A DNA stretch of 64,000 nt from Hirudo medicinalis (GCA_011800805.1 MPNW01000048.1:692637-756636), one strand, 5' to 3'. Positions 44,550 through 57,333 are shown, counted from the stretch's first letter. The notes: a model not told the origin generated them from the sequence alone. Numbers and translations are program-made.

Positions 44550-45870
44550 TGAATTACAAAGCATGAAGTTAGAATTGCTTTTGTAATAATTATTATTTGA
44601 ATTAATATTCGACTATTATTAGCTGTTGTAATTGCTACCATTGCTATCATTATCAGTGTTATCTGTTATTATTAATAATAATAATAATACTAGTGTGTTG
44701 TTGTTTGTTGTTGGAGTTTATGTTTTGATTTTATTTTGCACAAATCTAAATGCCAACCATTCATTCATTCAATCTGTTTCTGATAAAAAGAGTAAGAATT
44801 TTATATTTATTATTTATTTAAGAATTTATATTCTGACAAACAAAAACATTAATATTAATTTATCAATATTAATATTATAAGATTATCAAATAGCATAAAT
44901 AATTCTAATCAAAATATGTCAATATATTTATGAAATGATTTTAAACAGAGCAAATGAATCATGCAATCATGCATATTGTACGTGAACAGTTTCCCCGACT
45001 TAAACATTGCTTAATTGAATATTAATGTATTAAATTTTATTTTATGTTTTGAACCTCACATTTCTCAGTGGTCGCACCTCGGCAGTCCCTCGTCATTCGG
45101 AAAGTCTGAACATGAACATTTTAAAATGTATTCGCGTTCGTTGAGTTGATAACATCTTTGTTTATAATGTTGCTGTTCATAATGTTGTTGTGTCTAACCT
45201 GACTTAGGAGTGGGTAGAAATATTTCAAATGCCTCACCAGCGTAGGACTTGCGAACATTACCAACGACATTTCAATTCTGTTTTGTGAAAACATTCGTTT
45301 TAAATTGACAAGATGTGTGAACGAAACAGTTGAATGATAGGTGGGTGTTTTCAAATCCGCAAAATAATTATCAATAACCAGCAATTATAATCTCCAGAAA
45401 GTCTCCATCTGACCTTTTCACTTCCTATGCGACCAAAACCTTCGAAAGAGAATTGAGGCTTGCTGTTTGTTTATTTATTATTGATTGAGTTTTGAAAGCA
45501 ACGCATTTTAGAGTCGAAAACATCGAACAACTTGTGGAAGCATAATCCGTTTAGAAAACTCCCAATTTAAAGGCAAGAAAGCTCCAAAAATTCAAACAAA
45601 TTGAAGAGAGTTTATGATAAATAGGCACACAGCAATTGGTTTGGTTGAGCTCTAAAAGCAGAGCACAGCAGCTGAGAAACGCTTGCTACACAAAACAATT
45701 TAAAAGTCTGAGTTCTAGAAACAGGACGAATGAGTTTGCGTAGAATAGGTTGTTCACGCGATAAAACAAGCTTGAAATACAAAACTAAGGTTTTACATCT
45801 CTTCATAAAGTAACTCGTGTTTCACATAACATCATCCGAAGCCAAGAATGATTTTATTGTCGAACTGAAA
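44550..45870. other. Stretch between dehydrogenase and protease genes
   Basis: Should contain the dehydrogenase first exon, but I could not identify it. Open minus frames at 45384-45121 and 45806-45612 have no recognisable content. Confidence 0.4.
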
Positions 45871-45877
45871 CAATGAA

Positions 45878-45883
45878 TTTATT
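45878..45883 (-). promoter_or_regulatory. AATAAA polyadenylation signal of the first CUB-trypsin gene
   Basis: Canonical AATAAA on the minus strand about 27 bases after the stop codon at 45910. Confidence 0.6.
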
Positions 45884-45909
45884 TGTTTTTCAAAGTTAAG
45901 TTATTAAAT

Positions 45910-48900
45910 TCAGAAAATCCTATTTAACAACAAACCTCCACAAGCGTCATAGATCCAGTCTATGTAAAAGGTTATCCTGGTGTACACTCCTGGCCTCATG
46001 GGCAAGGCACAGCCAATGCCCCAACTGGCAACGCCGTGTAGGTACCACCTGTCGTTGACAGCATTGTAACAGACAAAAGGACCCCCTGAATCTCTCTGGC
46101 AAGCATCTTTTCCACCTTCCTCATAACCAGCGCATATCATGCTGTTGAGCATGTGAATTCCGTAATAATCGGCTCTTTTGCAAGTGTTGTGATTCACAAT
46201 CGGTAGTCGAACTTGATTGAGGACTGTCCTGTCTCCTGTATCTGCACACACAGCGGAGAAATGTTTATTTTTAATGCGTTGCATTTTTTCATTTTGTTTT
46301 CAAAAAATCAGCATCTTGGCCCATCAAATAGTGTATTATTATACAATATATTAGCAGATATTAATGTTTTTGTGTTTGTATTTAGCCCATCTTTTGCATG
46401 ATATGATAAATATGAGCACGTGATATCGGGACAATATATTATTCAAGTTGTACGACAATAGCTTCAGATGTTGAACCATGTCTAAGGAAATATTGTAATT
46501 CTCAAAAGATTTGAATTTGTAACTATTAGGTTGCAAATACATTAATTCTTACAATTCCAACGAATATTTGAAAAGAAAATCCACTCACGTTCCGTGTCTC
46601 CCCACCCCGTGACATAACAAAGGCTGGTCAGACGTGGCTCTTCCCTTGGAAGGCATATTGGAAGCACGTGGTTGTTAAACTTGAGTTTTCCATCAAGGAT
46701 CATAACGACGATGTCATAAGGATTGCTCGAATAAAACTGATTGTATTTCTCGTGGACTTTGGCAGTCTTAATGGCCAAGGTCTGAGTTGGTCCGTCAAGA
46801 GTTGTTTTTTCATCGTATTCTCCTGCTACAATCCTCATGTGATCAAGAGGTCTCATCATCTTGTTGGCTGGATCATAACTGGGAGCAGCCATATTCTTTT
46901 CTCAACTTATTATAAGCCTTTTATTATCTACTCATGAAACTCACAAGCAATGGGCTGCCGAGACGATAACAGATTCGCTGAGTATGGATCCTCCGCAGTT
47001 GTGCTCCCACTGACCATTCTTGAAGACTCTGACGCTGACCATCCAGGGCCAAGAAAAGGGTTTGGCCTGCTCACCATTTACAATGCGTTCCTCGATGTTT
47101 GGCTTTATTGGTGGTCTTCCACAAATGGGAGTTGAAGGTTCATCCACTGAATAATAAAACGAAATTTATGATGGTTTATTGTTTTTAACTTGAAAGGTTC
47201 TTAAGAAGGTCCGATGTCTAGGAATGTCTGCACATTTGGCATTTCTAGTAGACTTTGGCTGAGAATGTGGCGTCCAATTTCCTAACTGCCTCAGAAATTG
47301 GCGCCTGGGTGATGTGGGGCCAAATGATAGAAATTATAATAACAATGTAAGTGATAGTTTACAAAACATTGCTTAAAGAGACTTATTCACAAATGCAATA
47401 ATTTACTGCCTGCTTTCTGACAAATTCTCACGGCTGGGTCCACACACTTTCTTTTGACTCAGTTTCTTAGGTGTAACGTTTGACAAGTGCAGTAAGTTTG
47501 TTAAGATTAAGAATTATATTGTAAATAAGTAAAATCTAGTCTAACGACTTCTCACTATTTACAGCCTTTCATTGGCAACTTAATTAATTACGCCTCATCC
47601 TTCGAAATCTAACATTTTGCTGGAACCATGCGCCATTTCACAGCAAATTTTCCGACGTCGTTTGTGGAGTCTGTGATGAAGTACAAGTAGAGGTATTGTT
47701 CTGTGGATTGGAGCAATTCCATTGGAAGTTCTGATCCGCAATATTTCCCTGAAACAATTTCGATTAATTTAATTTAAATAAAAAGTTTGAATTTTTATTA
47801 GCAATAATAACTAATTAATAATAATGGCAATAATAATTAATAAATATTAATTATTAATATTATATTAATTATTATATTATTATATTATTATTTTATAATA
47901 TTATTTTATATTATTTTATAATTATTATATTAATTATAATTAATATTAGTAATAACAACTAATTAGTAGCAACAAATAAATATAAACAAATAAATACCAC
48001 AGACTATTTAATTAGGTTCACAAATGGAAAGACAACCCACCCAAGGAAATTCCATTCCTGTTGACCACGTCGAATACTTCCAGAAGATCGTACCTGCATT
48101 CTTGGTTCGATTCAATGTCCAAGGACATCACGCTCAATTCAACCACCTGGAAGTGGAAAAATGGAAGATGAGGTGAAATAATAATAATAATAATAATAAT
48201 TAATAATAATAACAGGAATAATACAGGTTGAAGTTTCTGATAATTCATCTTAATGCTTAGTAGACTGTGACCTAACTCTGTCTTTGGTATGAAACTCAAC
48301 TTCATAAGCATCGTAACTCAACTTTATTTTGACAACTATTTGATACAAGACAACGCGACAATTACCAACTCAAACGTTACCACATGAGAGCCACATGAGA
48401 ACCACATGAGAGCCACATGAGAGCCACATGAGAACCACATGAGAGCCGAGAACCCTTATTTATTTATTTATTTGATTAAAGTCCGTTGCATGACTAAGAT
48501 GATTTGGACTGAGCCGAGAGCCCTCAAACCTATTCCTTATATACGAAACCATTATAGTCCATATAATACTATATTGTACTTTACGTCAGAACAGATTGTT
48601 TCAAACAAAATGTATATCACATTATAATCACAATCATACGTAGTTCTTTGGTTAAAAGTATTAACTGTTCATACATCATCATATATTATTATGACATAAT
48701 AACATTATCAAATCATTACCATGACCTACCTCTCCAGGCGGTGCGACGAATTTCCAGCTGCAGGTCAAGTTGTTTCCATAGGTGTTCGATTCGTATCCAG
48801 GAGAGTAAATGATTCCTTGAGGTTCACTCAACACCCGTGGTCTGGAGGGTCCACATGGTTCAACGTCTTTGAAATATTTTATTTTAAATCGGAACTAATA

Positions 48901-50056
48901 ATCAATTTAAGCTTTAACAGGCTTAATTATGAGTCATAAGAGTGATGACTTGTCTGACTTGCATCAGCATAATGTAAACATTTTATGCAAATTAAACGTA
49001 CTTGGGTCGTCCCCATAAAACTTGTTCTAAACAAATACAAAATGAGGAGTTTATGACATGTTAAGCTTTTAGCATTTATTTCATAATTCAATAAATATAA
49101 TTTATTCCAAACGGGAAAAAAAGAAAAAACTGGAACAAAAATGATGTTACCATTTTGAGGTTCCTTTCCAAGTCTTTGTGTGGATTGAATGCTTTCTTCT
49201 CTGTCGGAAAATAATGATAAATAATAATAAATATTCATATTTAAGTAGAAATTCATTAATCCACACCAGAATATCGGACCAACCATTTATATAAAGTTCT
49301 TTCCTAATATTGGCGCTTGTGGGTTGCGAACACGACTCATAGCAACTGCTGCCATTACTACCGCACGCAGGAATTCAACTCTCTGAACTAACTTATGTAT
49401 CACATTATTGATTGTTAATTAATTAATTATTATTATTATTTTAAAAAAGAATAAATACTGAAGAAGATGACGACGAGGATGAGGATGTTGATTATAACAT
49501 TAATATCGAATCAATTCCAATCATCGATGACTTTTGTAATTACGTGTTTCCATGTTCTCGTCAGTCACAACTTCATTTTCTTCTGCTTGTGAGTCTTCAT
49601 CTTCCTCAATCCTTGATTTGACATCCAGATCATGGCCAGATCTTTGTAGATTGAATTTTAATGAATTTCTTCCACTTATCAATAATTACTAAATTAGATA
49701 ATTATTCTAATTATTTAATAATAAAATAATATTAAAATGCTTCACTCTTTTTTTCGAAACTCCTTTAATTTTTTCAGGAGTTCTTTTAAAAGTGCTTCTT
49801 TCTCAACGTCGCCCTTGAAGCTGCGTAAAAAAAGTAACAATAATTGTGCTATCAGTTAAAGAACAATAATAATGCTAACAGTTAAATTTAGTAATAATTT
49901 AACAGATGAATATTGCAGATTACACATCAAAAAGATTTTCTTAAGAAAAAATGCCAGGATGACTTGATAACGTATGGTGTACCTCGCTTGTTCAGAAAGA
50001 AATGCGTTAAGAATGAGCACCACAAATATTCCGGTTGTGATTATGTTCCTCATCAT
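45910..50056 (-). CDS. Secreted CUB-trypsin protease A, oxyanion Gly replaced by Arg
   Basis: Exons: 50056-49983 (signal peptide [20 protein letters not shown]), 49820-49746 ([16 protein letters not shown] helix), 49641-49544 (acidic [13 protein letters not shown]), 49198-49151, 48866-48730 (CUB start: [16 protein letters not shown]), 48146-48041, 47748 to about 47632 ([16 protein letters not shown]), 47146-46945 ([15 protein letters not shown] activation site; His in SAAHC), 46878-46589 (Asp in [10 protein letters not shown]) and 46241-45910 ([10 protein letters not shown]). Asp189 and Ser195 are kept, so the ancestral specificity is trypsin-like, but residue 193 is Arg (codon AGA), not Gly. 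That should impair the oxyanion hole, so it may be a pseudoprotease. The donor after the last CUB exon is unclear: a GT would break phase. It is the tandem paralogue of the gene at 51961. Confidence 0.85.
48367..48452. repeat. 11-12-bp tandem words in an intron
   Basis: ACATGAGAGCC and ACATGAGAACC alternate about seven times in an intron of CUB-trypsin A. Confidence 0.85.
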
Positions 50057-50059
50057 CTT

Positions 50060-51305
50060 GAAATAAAATATAATGATATTAAACTTTAGGTGTGAAATAA
50101 GTTCAGCATTTTCAATAATATTTTTTGCTTCGATGTTCTGAAGTTTTAAAAATTGAGGATTGTTAATTAATATATTCTCAAGACAAGGGAAGTACGCATT
50201 TTTGTGCATCGAGTAACAATTAGAGTTTCAAAAAAACTATTCAACTTGATAGGACCGACAAGTTCAAACTCGTTTTGCAGATTGAGAATTGTTGAAACAA
50301 CAATAAGATGAACTCCTTTCACACTTACATGCAAAGTTCTTTCAACTTCAAACCAGACTTTTTACATCGGCAACTATAATGAAATCTCCACTTTTATATC
50401 TGCGCACCTTAGTTGTCCGATTAAATAATTTTGTTGAGCGATGTTCACTCACCATGCACTAACTGAATGTCGAAAATAAATGACTTTACATTGCAGTAAT
50501 TCTCGCGTGTATTGTCGTGGTTCTTGTTATTCGTACTTTTATCGAGATAACATGAATAACTCTAACAACGATAATAATAACAGTAACAATGATATTATTA
50601 TTATTCATCGTTCATATTATTACCGCTATCTCATAGTGAAGATAGCGAATGAATGGTGTGAACGATAAAAGAAAACATTGTCAGGGTACGACTTGATCAA
50701 AAGCACGTCCAATGACATGAAATGTCCTAGCAACAGTAACATTGAAATCCCACGGTTTCATTTGAAGTTACATTAATAAATCTGTCGTTAATAAACTCAG
50801 CCTGCAACAATCAGAACCTTCAAAATAGATTTCCTGTAGAATCATGAACATGTTCAAATCACCATCATCATCCTCAACAACGATGTAATTTTTAAGATGT
50901 TATTTTTCATGACTCTACTTTAATTTTACCGACACTTTAAACACTGTAATGATCGAGCCAGCAGACCATGGAGGTAATGGTGTGTTCCATGGTTTCATTT
51001 ATCGTTGGATAGTTAAATTACTAACAATACACATTGTTATCCTAATTTATTCATACTGTTATTATGACTTTTATAATCAACTTTGAAGATTTATTGTCCT
51101 TAGAATCAGGGGTGAGTTCAATGATTGCTCCTTTGATACGCCTACGTATCAAAGTACGAAAATAAAAATGGGTTGCGTGCAATCACTCAGTTATCCAATA
51201 ATACCTCTAATGCCTCTGATACCTCTAACGCTCTAATACCTCAACCTTTCATTAATTACTATTCAAAATATTATCTAAACTACAGCACTAATTTTAAGTC
51301 GTTGA
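50060..51305. other. Intergenic stretch between the tandem proteases
   Basis: Upstream region of CUB-trypsin A, so its promoter must be here or in a 5' UTR intron: an AG acceptor abuts the ATG at 50056. No motif stands out. Confidence 0.4.
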
Positions 51306-51309
51306 CGTG

Positions 51310-51425
51310 GTCAGGGCATAGGGCCGCCGAAGGGGGGGGGGCAATTTTTTTGGATCCGTCCGGATTTTAAAACTATTTTTTTGCCTTCCCATTACCAAAT
51401 TGACATAATGTAGGGGCCCGTAATT
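51310..51425 (+). repeat. Dispersed repeat, copy 2 (CCCGGGTTTTAAAATA family)
   Basis: G-run, then GCAATTTTTTTGGATC, CCGGATTTTAAAACTA, TTTTTTTGCC, CCATTACCAAATTGACATAA and TGTAGGGGCCC, matching 36225-36385 block by block. Confidence 0.6.
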
Positions 51426-51960
51426 TCTGACGGCTGGATAGGGTAGAAACATTTGTTCAGTTACCGATAATTATCATCTCAGCTGTCAAATACTTTCTAT
51501 GAGAACAATCATTAGGCCATTTGTGTACTCAAATTTTTGAATAATCTATTTTTGAATAATGTTTTAAATTCTATGCCAGGCTTTCATGAAATGACGTAGA
51601 ACAAACGTACTGCGTTCCTTTTCACAGAAGATGTTTAATTTGATAATTTACTGTCTTGAATAAAAATTGTGGTTCGTTGCTTGTGTTTGAGTCACCATTT
51701 CAAAGGAATTATGAAATTTTAAACAAACTCCTTTTAATGATTAAAGTCTAAAGTTTATTTTTTTAATGAGTGTAATCTGTAATCTAATCTAAAAAGTTAA
51801 TTCTTTCAAGTGATTCGAATTGGATTTTCTAAGTTAACGTAATAAGCGTTAGTTAGAAGTGTTTCCAAATTGTGGATCATCTTTAGTCTTTGGTGACTGA
51901 TTCAAGCGACAACTGAAAAAATATACTTATTTATGAAAATCTTAAATTTTTATAAATGTC

Positions 51961-54900
51961 TTAGTTTTTTATTTCTTGTTTAGTCTTTATCGTGATTGAT
52001 TTCACTAAAATATAACCTCCTGTATTTTGGTAGATCCAACTAAGAAAGGAATTTGTCCTCGTATAAACCCCTGGTCTTTTAGGCACACCACAACCTGCTC
52101 CGTAACTGGTGAGTCCGTGAAGGTACCACCTACTGTTCAGTTGGTTGTAGCACACAAATGGCCCTCCCGAGTCACCCTGGCAAGCATCTCCACCCCCATT
52201 TTCGAAACCTGCACACAACTTGCTGTCGATAATTTCTGGTCCATTGTGATCATTCTGAGCACAAATCGTTTGCGACACAATGGGAAGACGAACTTGATTC
52301 AAAATTGTTTCATCTCCAGTTCCTGAAATTCAGGATTTTTCATAGTTTTAATACATAACTGTCAGCTATGTAATTGAGATATTAAATAATACTAACCTTG
52401 GGTTTTCCCCCAACCGGTAGCATAACAAAGACTGTATAGACTCGGGTTTTCCGTTGGCAGACAGACAGGACTGATATGATTGTTGAAAGCTAATGGTGTC
52501 TCCAGAACAATGGCTGCAATGTCGTTGGCGCTATTGGAGTACCTTGGATTGTAGGATTTGTGCACGTAGAGGTACTTAACGTTAGACATTTGGACAGGTC
52601 CATCGGAACTTGTTTTCTGGTCGTAATCACCAGCAACAATTATAAACTCTGACTTATCAAACGGGCGGCGATTCTCGTCAAAACTGAAAAAAATGTATGT
52701 GAAAATGATTTTGATTTAATTTATTAGATATCACAATCAGGTTAAATTTAAGAAATAAAATAATTGCCGGTGCAAAAGGCGCTACGGATCAATTAAGCTT
52801 TTGAAACTCACCAACAATGTGCTGCTGTTATGATGACATTCTTAGTAACGATGGACCCACCGCAGATGTGGTATTGTTTTTTTCCGATTAATAACCTCAA
52901 ACTAATTTGCCATGGCCACGAATAAGGGATGGCAGGCTTGCCATTAACTATTTTCTGGCTAATGTCAGGTTTAATGGCAGGTTTGCCACACGTCAAATCT
53001 GATGGCTCTGGAGCTAATTGGAAGAAAATCAAATTAACATAATGTTTAATTTAAATATCATCGTCTTTGCTATTCGCTAATGTGAGATGAAGAGGATGCA
53101 CTCAGAAAGGGTACGATTTCTGTGAGAGATTAATGAATGCATATTTTACATTAACTAAAGTGGATAAAAGTATGAGTTTTATGATCCTACATTTCCAAGT
53201 TATTTCAGAAAGTTCTGTTTAGTAAAAGAAGAGTATTGAAAATAATTTAATTACATTATTCCAAGCCCACTTCTCAGGCAAATTAATAAATAATCAAGAC
53301 TAATTACGAAGAGGTTCTTACGCATAGGATCAACTAAATCCCACTGGACGGAAAATCTACCATTGCTCACGGCTCCGTCAGTTAAAAAATATACAAACAT
53401 GCTTTGTCCTGACGATTGAAGAAGTTCTTGAGGCATTACTCTACCGCAGAACTTTCCTAAATTAATAAAAACATTTAAATACACTTTGGATTTGGCATTT
53501 TATCGTTTTAAATCTCACCGATCAGTAAACCTTTGTTACCGATAACATCCCAAATTTGCAGAGAGTCGTAAGTGCAGTTATTTGATTTTTCCAAATCCAA
53601 GACTTGAATTCTAATTTGTACAACCTGTAGTTTATGAAGTTTCATAAATATAAATGTCGAACAAAGAGGATCAGGTTTATGGCGACGGTGAATGAGATAG
53701 GACTGATTAGCTGTTGCAAAAGATGGTAAGAGCAATCTTTAACGAGATGGTGGATGATAACCAGTGTTGTTTTAAGTGGCCAGATCTGGTGAGGCTAGGA
53801 TTGATGAAACGAACCTCGCGAGATTATTTTGAATGCGTTCAATTGAGTGGATTAGAAAAGTCGATAAGCCATACAAGAAAAAGTTGCAATAGTCCGAGTG
53901 GGAAGAACATGGCATCGTGCAAGGACAGATGTCATATCAACTTGGAGGAGCAGACGAATGAGTTGGATTAACTCGTTTCCTTCATCAAACGATGCCATTA
54001 ATCAAATTTCAAAGAAGAAATTCACTTGCTTTTCCAGCTGGTGCCATGATTTTCCAGCTACAAACAAGGTCGCTGTAATAAGAGTTGTCTTTGAAACCAG
54101 GAGATAAAATGGATCCGGATTCTTCGGTCACAATTTCTGGTTGCGATGTGCCACAAGCCTGGTAATCTAAATTCGATGTTTAAGAATCTAAACGTTTTCA
54201 CCGCAAATAAGACAAATAAGTACACAAATAAGACGTCAATTAAATTTATTCGAAATACTAACTTGTTGGCAAGAAGTTTTGTTTCTGCAAGCAATAAATA
54301 TTCGTTACAAAATTATAGGTTAATCAAAGTACTCGGTGGTTATTCTGCTAATTACTAACAGTTTCATTTACATAGCGCCATAGCATCAGTTCACTTTTCA
54401 ACCATTTGTGTAGCGCTTAATCTCAAGTGCGCACGTGGCGATACAGCTAAGTCAGGAACACGACAAAATGACCTTTACTTCAACAGGAAGGCAATCCTCC
54501 GAACGAACCTGCACTTGCACCTAGACCTCCTTGACGTTTGAAAACTTAAAAACATGGAATTTAAGGACCCAATGATCCAGGAGAAAAATGAATGTTCAAT
54601 GTATTATTAGTAATTGTAGGGTTATTACATAATTATAGCGATCAAGAGGATGTGAAAATTGAAATTAGCATAATCATAATAACATATTTTAATAATAGCA
54701 ATAACAATAATAATTAGAAAACCGCTGGTAATGATAATGATGCTCGTGATAGCTACAATGTCAAAAATGATATTAATAATACCAGTTATAATAATATTAA
54801 TAATATATATAAATATATTAATAATAATATTATTATATAATAATAATACCATTAATAATAATAATAACATCTGACAATATTTTCCATGACAAAACAATTT

Positions 54901-56021
54901 ATGAAACAAACCGCTTTGACGTGTGACTTTGCATTGAAAGCTGTTTTTTTCTTTGATTCAGCCAAATGAAGAAGTATTCTCTCGTTGACGTCAACCTTCG
55001 AACTGCTCTCAGGCTTCTTGCAATCTTCGCCAGGTTTACAACGTGTACCTAATGAGAACATTACTAACACGTCAATAATATAATTATATTATAGTTATAA
55101 AGAATATTATCATGCCATTATCTTCTGAAGGAACTTCATGGGCGCCTGGTGGGAGCTTTACTTCATTGTGACCATCATCATCCTCATCATCGTCATCACT
55201 CGGATGAAGCCCGTCGCCATCTTCACTATTATCATCGCTTGGATGATCATCATCGTTGGAATGTTCTCCTTTACTGTCATCATCTTTGGCAACTTTATCA
55301 TTCTCAATAACGACACCTGTGTAGCTTTTATCACCAGGTTTATTATCACTTGTAGGAATTGGAGTCATTTGATGATCATCATGATCATCATGTCCATCAT
55401 CACCATTGTCATTTTCATCACCTGGAACTTCATGTGCTCCAGGTGGCAATTTCACTTGATTTATTTTTGCTTCTTTATGCCTATGGTGATTGTGGTGAAA
55501 AAATATTACTAATAATATGTAGAAAGTTATTTGAATCCTTCGTTATTTTAGTGTGAATAAATATTTGTAACAAATAATCTTACAAATCAGCGTTATAAGT
55601 TTACAATTAAATTGCTTACAGCATTTATGGTTAGCATCTAAAGATGTGTTTATCAACTTTGAATACCAACTTAATGCTTTCCAGTAATTTTAATTCGTTC
55701 AGAATTTCCTTCACTGCTTCGTCAACAGTGGATCTACTACAAAAACAAAAAATATATGAACTGAATAATGTTTAAATTGTGTATCAATTACATTATTTGC
55801 ATATTGTACAATGTTCTTGTTAATTACATAAAGTCTCCATCTCTAAGACACTTGTCATTCTTCTTCTACTTGTCATTTAAATTTTTTTTTGTCATTTATT
55901 TATCAGCTTTCGGTTTATTTGTGACTCAAAATTGAACCCAAATGAAATCATATTCATACCTTTCAGCTATCACTATGAAGCAGAGGATCAAAATAAGAAA
56001 ATTTAAGACACCAATCTTCAT
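51961..56021 (-). CDS. Secreted CUB-trypsin protease B, intact triad
   Basis: Ten in-phase exons encode 615 residues: 56021-55960 (signal peptide MKIGVLNFLILILCFIVIAE), 55733-55671 (DEAVKEILNELKLLE helix), 55480-55116 (very acidic linker), 55048-54912, 54158-54030 (CUB start: GSILSPGFKDNSYYSD), 53624-53519, 53456-53322 (GKFCGRVMP), 53013-52812 (KIVNGKPAIPYSWPW; His in TAAHC), 52683-52397 (Asp in ANDIAAIVL) and 52322-51961 ([15 protein letters not shown]). Asp189 predicts cleavage after Lys/Arg; the activation bond is K-IVNG. The linker carries KLPPGAHEVP twice. Two introns appear to start with GC. LINE and SINE fragments lie in its introns. The exon plan matches protease A apart from the longer linker, so the pair arose by tandem duplication. 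Confidence 0.9.
53655..53990 (-). mobile_element. LINE fragment in an intron of CUB-trypsin B
   Basis: Plus-strand sequence GGAGGAGCAGACGAATGAG, TTGCAATAGTCCGAGTGGGA and ATCGTGCAAGGACAG is a diverged match to the LINE at 8645-9405 (GAGGAGCAGACGAATATG, TTGCAGTAATCCAGGCGAG, GCGTGCAAGGGCAG). It is an internal piece with neither end preserved. Confidence 0.6.
54361..54475 (-). mobile_element. SINE fragment, copy 3, minus orientation
   Basis: Reversed, it reads GTCGTGTTCCTGACTTAGC, then GCGCTACACAAATGGTTG, then GATGCTATGGCGCTATGTAA and ATGAAACTG. That is the order and content of the SINE at 41197-41333, more diverged. It lies in an intron of CUB-trypsin B. Confidence 0.6.
55116..55480 (-). other. 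Acidic linker exon with KLPPGAHEVP duplicated
   Basis: Exon of protease B. Two copies of VKLPPGAHEVP flank an Asp/His-rich stretch (NDNGDDGHDDHDDHQM, later HPSDDDDEDDDGHNE). The protein sits on a GAT/CATCATC-rich DNA background, so the linker probably grew from microsatellite expansion. His/Asp richness could allow metal binding; that is speculation. Confidence 0.7.
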
Positions 56022-57325
56022 AATTAAATGACTTGTGACTTTCTGAAATCAACAATTATTTTCAAGTACTTCCAATTGAAAATTGAAAATTTATAAAAAG
56101 ATATTATAAAGAAAATGAAGAAAAATTAGTTGTTCAAAAATTAATTCTCAAAATGCAGCAAAATTTTACTAAAACATTAAATTTATTTAAATAGAATTCT
56201 TCCTAATTTGCTTGCATAAAACTATTGAAGAATAAAACTAATATAATATTTCAAAATATAATCGCACAAATACGAAAGTATTCTTACGATGTTCTCTAAG
56301 TTACTCACCTGAACCGAGATCTGAATTCCCTTGTGAATATTCTCAATGCTTTTATTCGCCCATTGTTGGAGCCTCAGCATTGAATATCACAGAGCGAATC
56401 AGTCGAAAATATGGTGACATGATTACATTCTTAGATTGTTAATGTACATAAATATGGTTGTCCTAATATTTAGAAAATCATTGCTTATTAGTTCCATCAC
56501 CTTTGTACTCGATTCCAACTAAGCCAACTAAAGATCTACAAATGAAAAGTTGATCCAAGAATATAATATATCGTCGTATTACAATTTTACACGCAGAACC
56601 ATCAGGGACGTAATTGGGGGGGTGCAATGGCTCAGAATTATAAAAAAAAAATAATGAAACTTTTTTATTTAATATTTAAAAGAAAAATGGAAAAGTTTAA
56701 AAAAATGTAAAATGGAAAGTGTATTTATTACGTAATGACGACATTTTGAAGGCAATTAGATACTTTTGATAGAGAAAAGGAATACTAGTCATACGAAAAT
56801 AGAGATTTATAAGATTCTTGTTTACGCAATTTATTTGACACGTGACATTATCAAGGTGAAGTTCAAATTGGATTGATAGTTTAAAAGCGAATTACCACAA
56901 GATGAGATTTTTTTAATTTTGAATAGATTTGCACAAGGGAGGTGGTAGTATTTCTGTGTAGGTTCCATTCATGAGTCCTGATTAGAAGCTAAGGAAACTC
57001 TTGTTGGTCACTGGAAATAATTATTTCGAATCGTTTGAATATTGGATAAAATGGTTAAGTTTATGGTGCTTACAAATTATTGAGGTCTGTGATCAGCGTA
57101 GATTCAAACGAAAAAATTAGATTGCATTCATGGGTTTAGGGTTAGGGTTTATTGAGAATTAAGATCTTTCAAATTTAATCGAAAAATTTTGACTGCTCAG
57201 GAAAGAAGTGAGAATGCATTGTGTAGGGGAGATGGACATAAAATTTCCTTTTTTATGAAGTTAAGTTCTCAAATTACTTGGCATTAATTTTAAAATAAAG
57301 TTAAATGTTGGCGAGTAAAAAAACT
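56022..57325. other. Upstream flank of protease B
   Basis: No gene seen; one G-run with TGCAATGG near 56618 resembles the head of the dispersed repeat at 51310. Confidence 0.4.
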
Positions 57326-57333
57326 CTTTAAAT

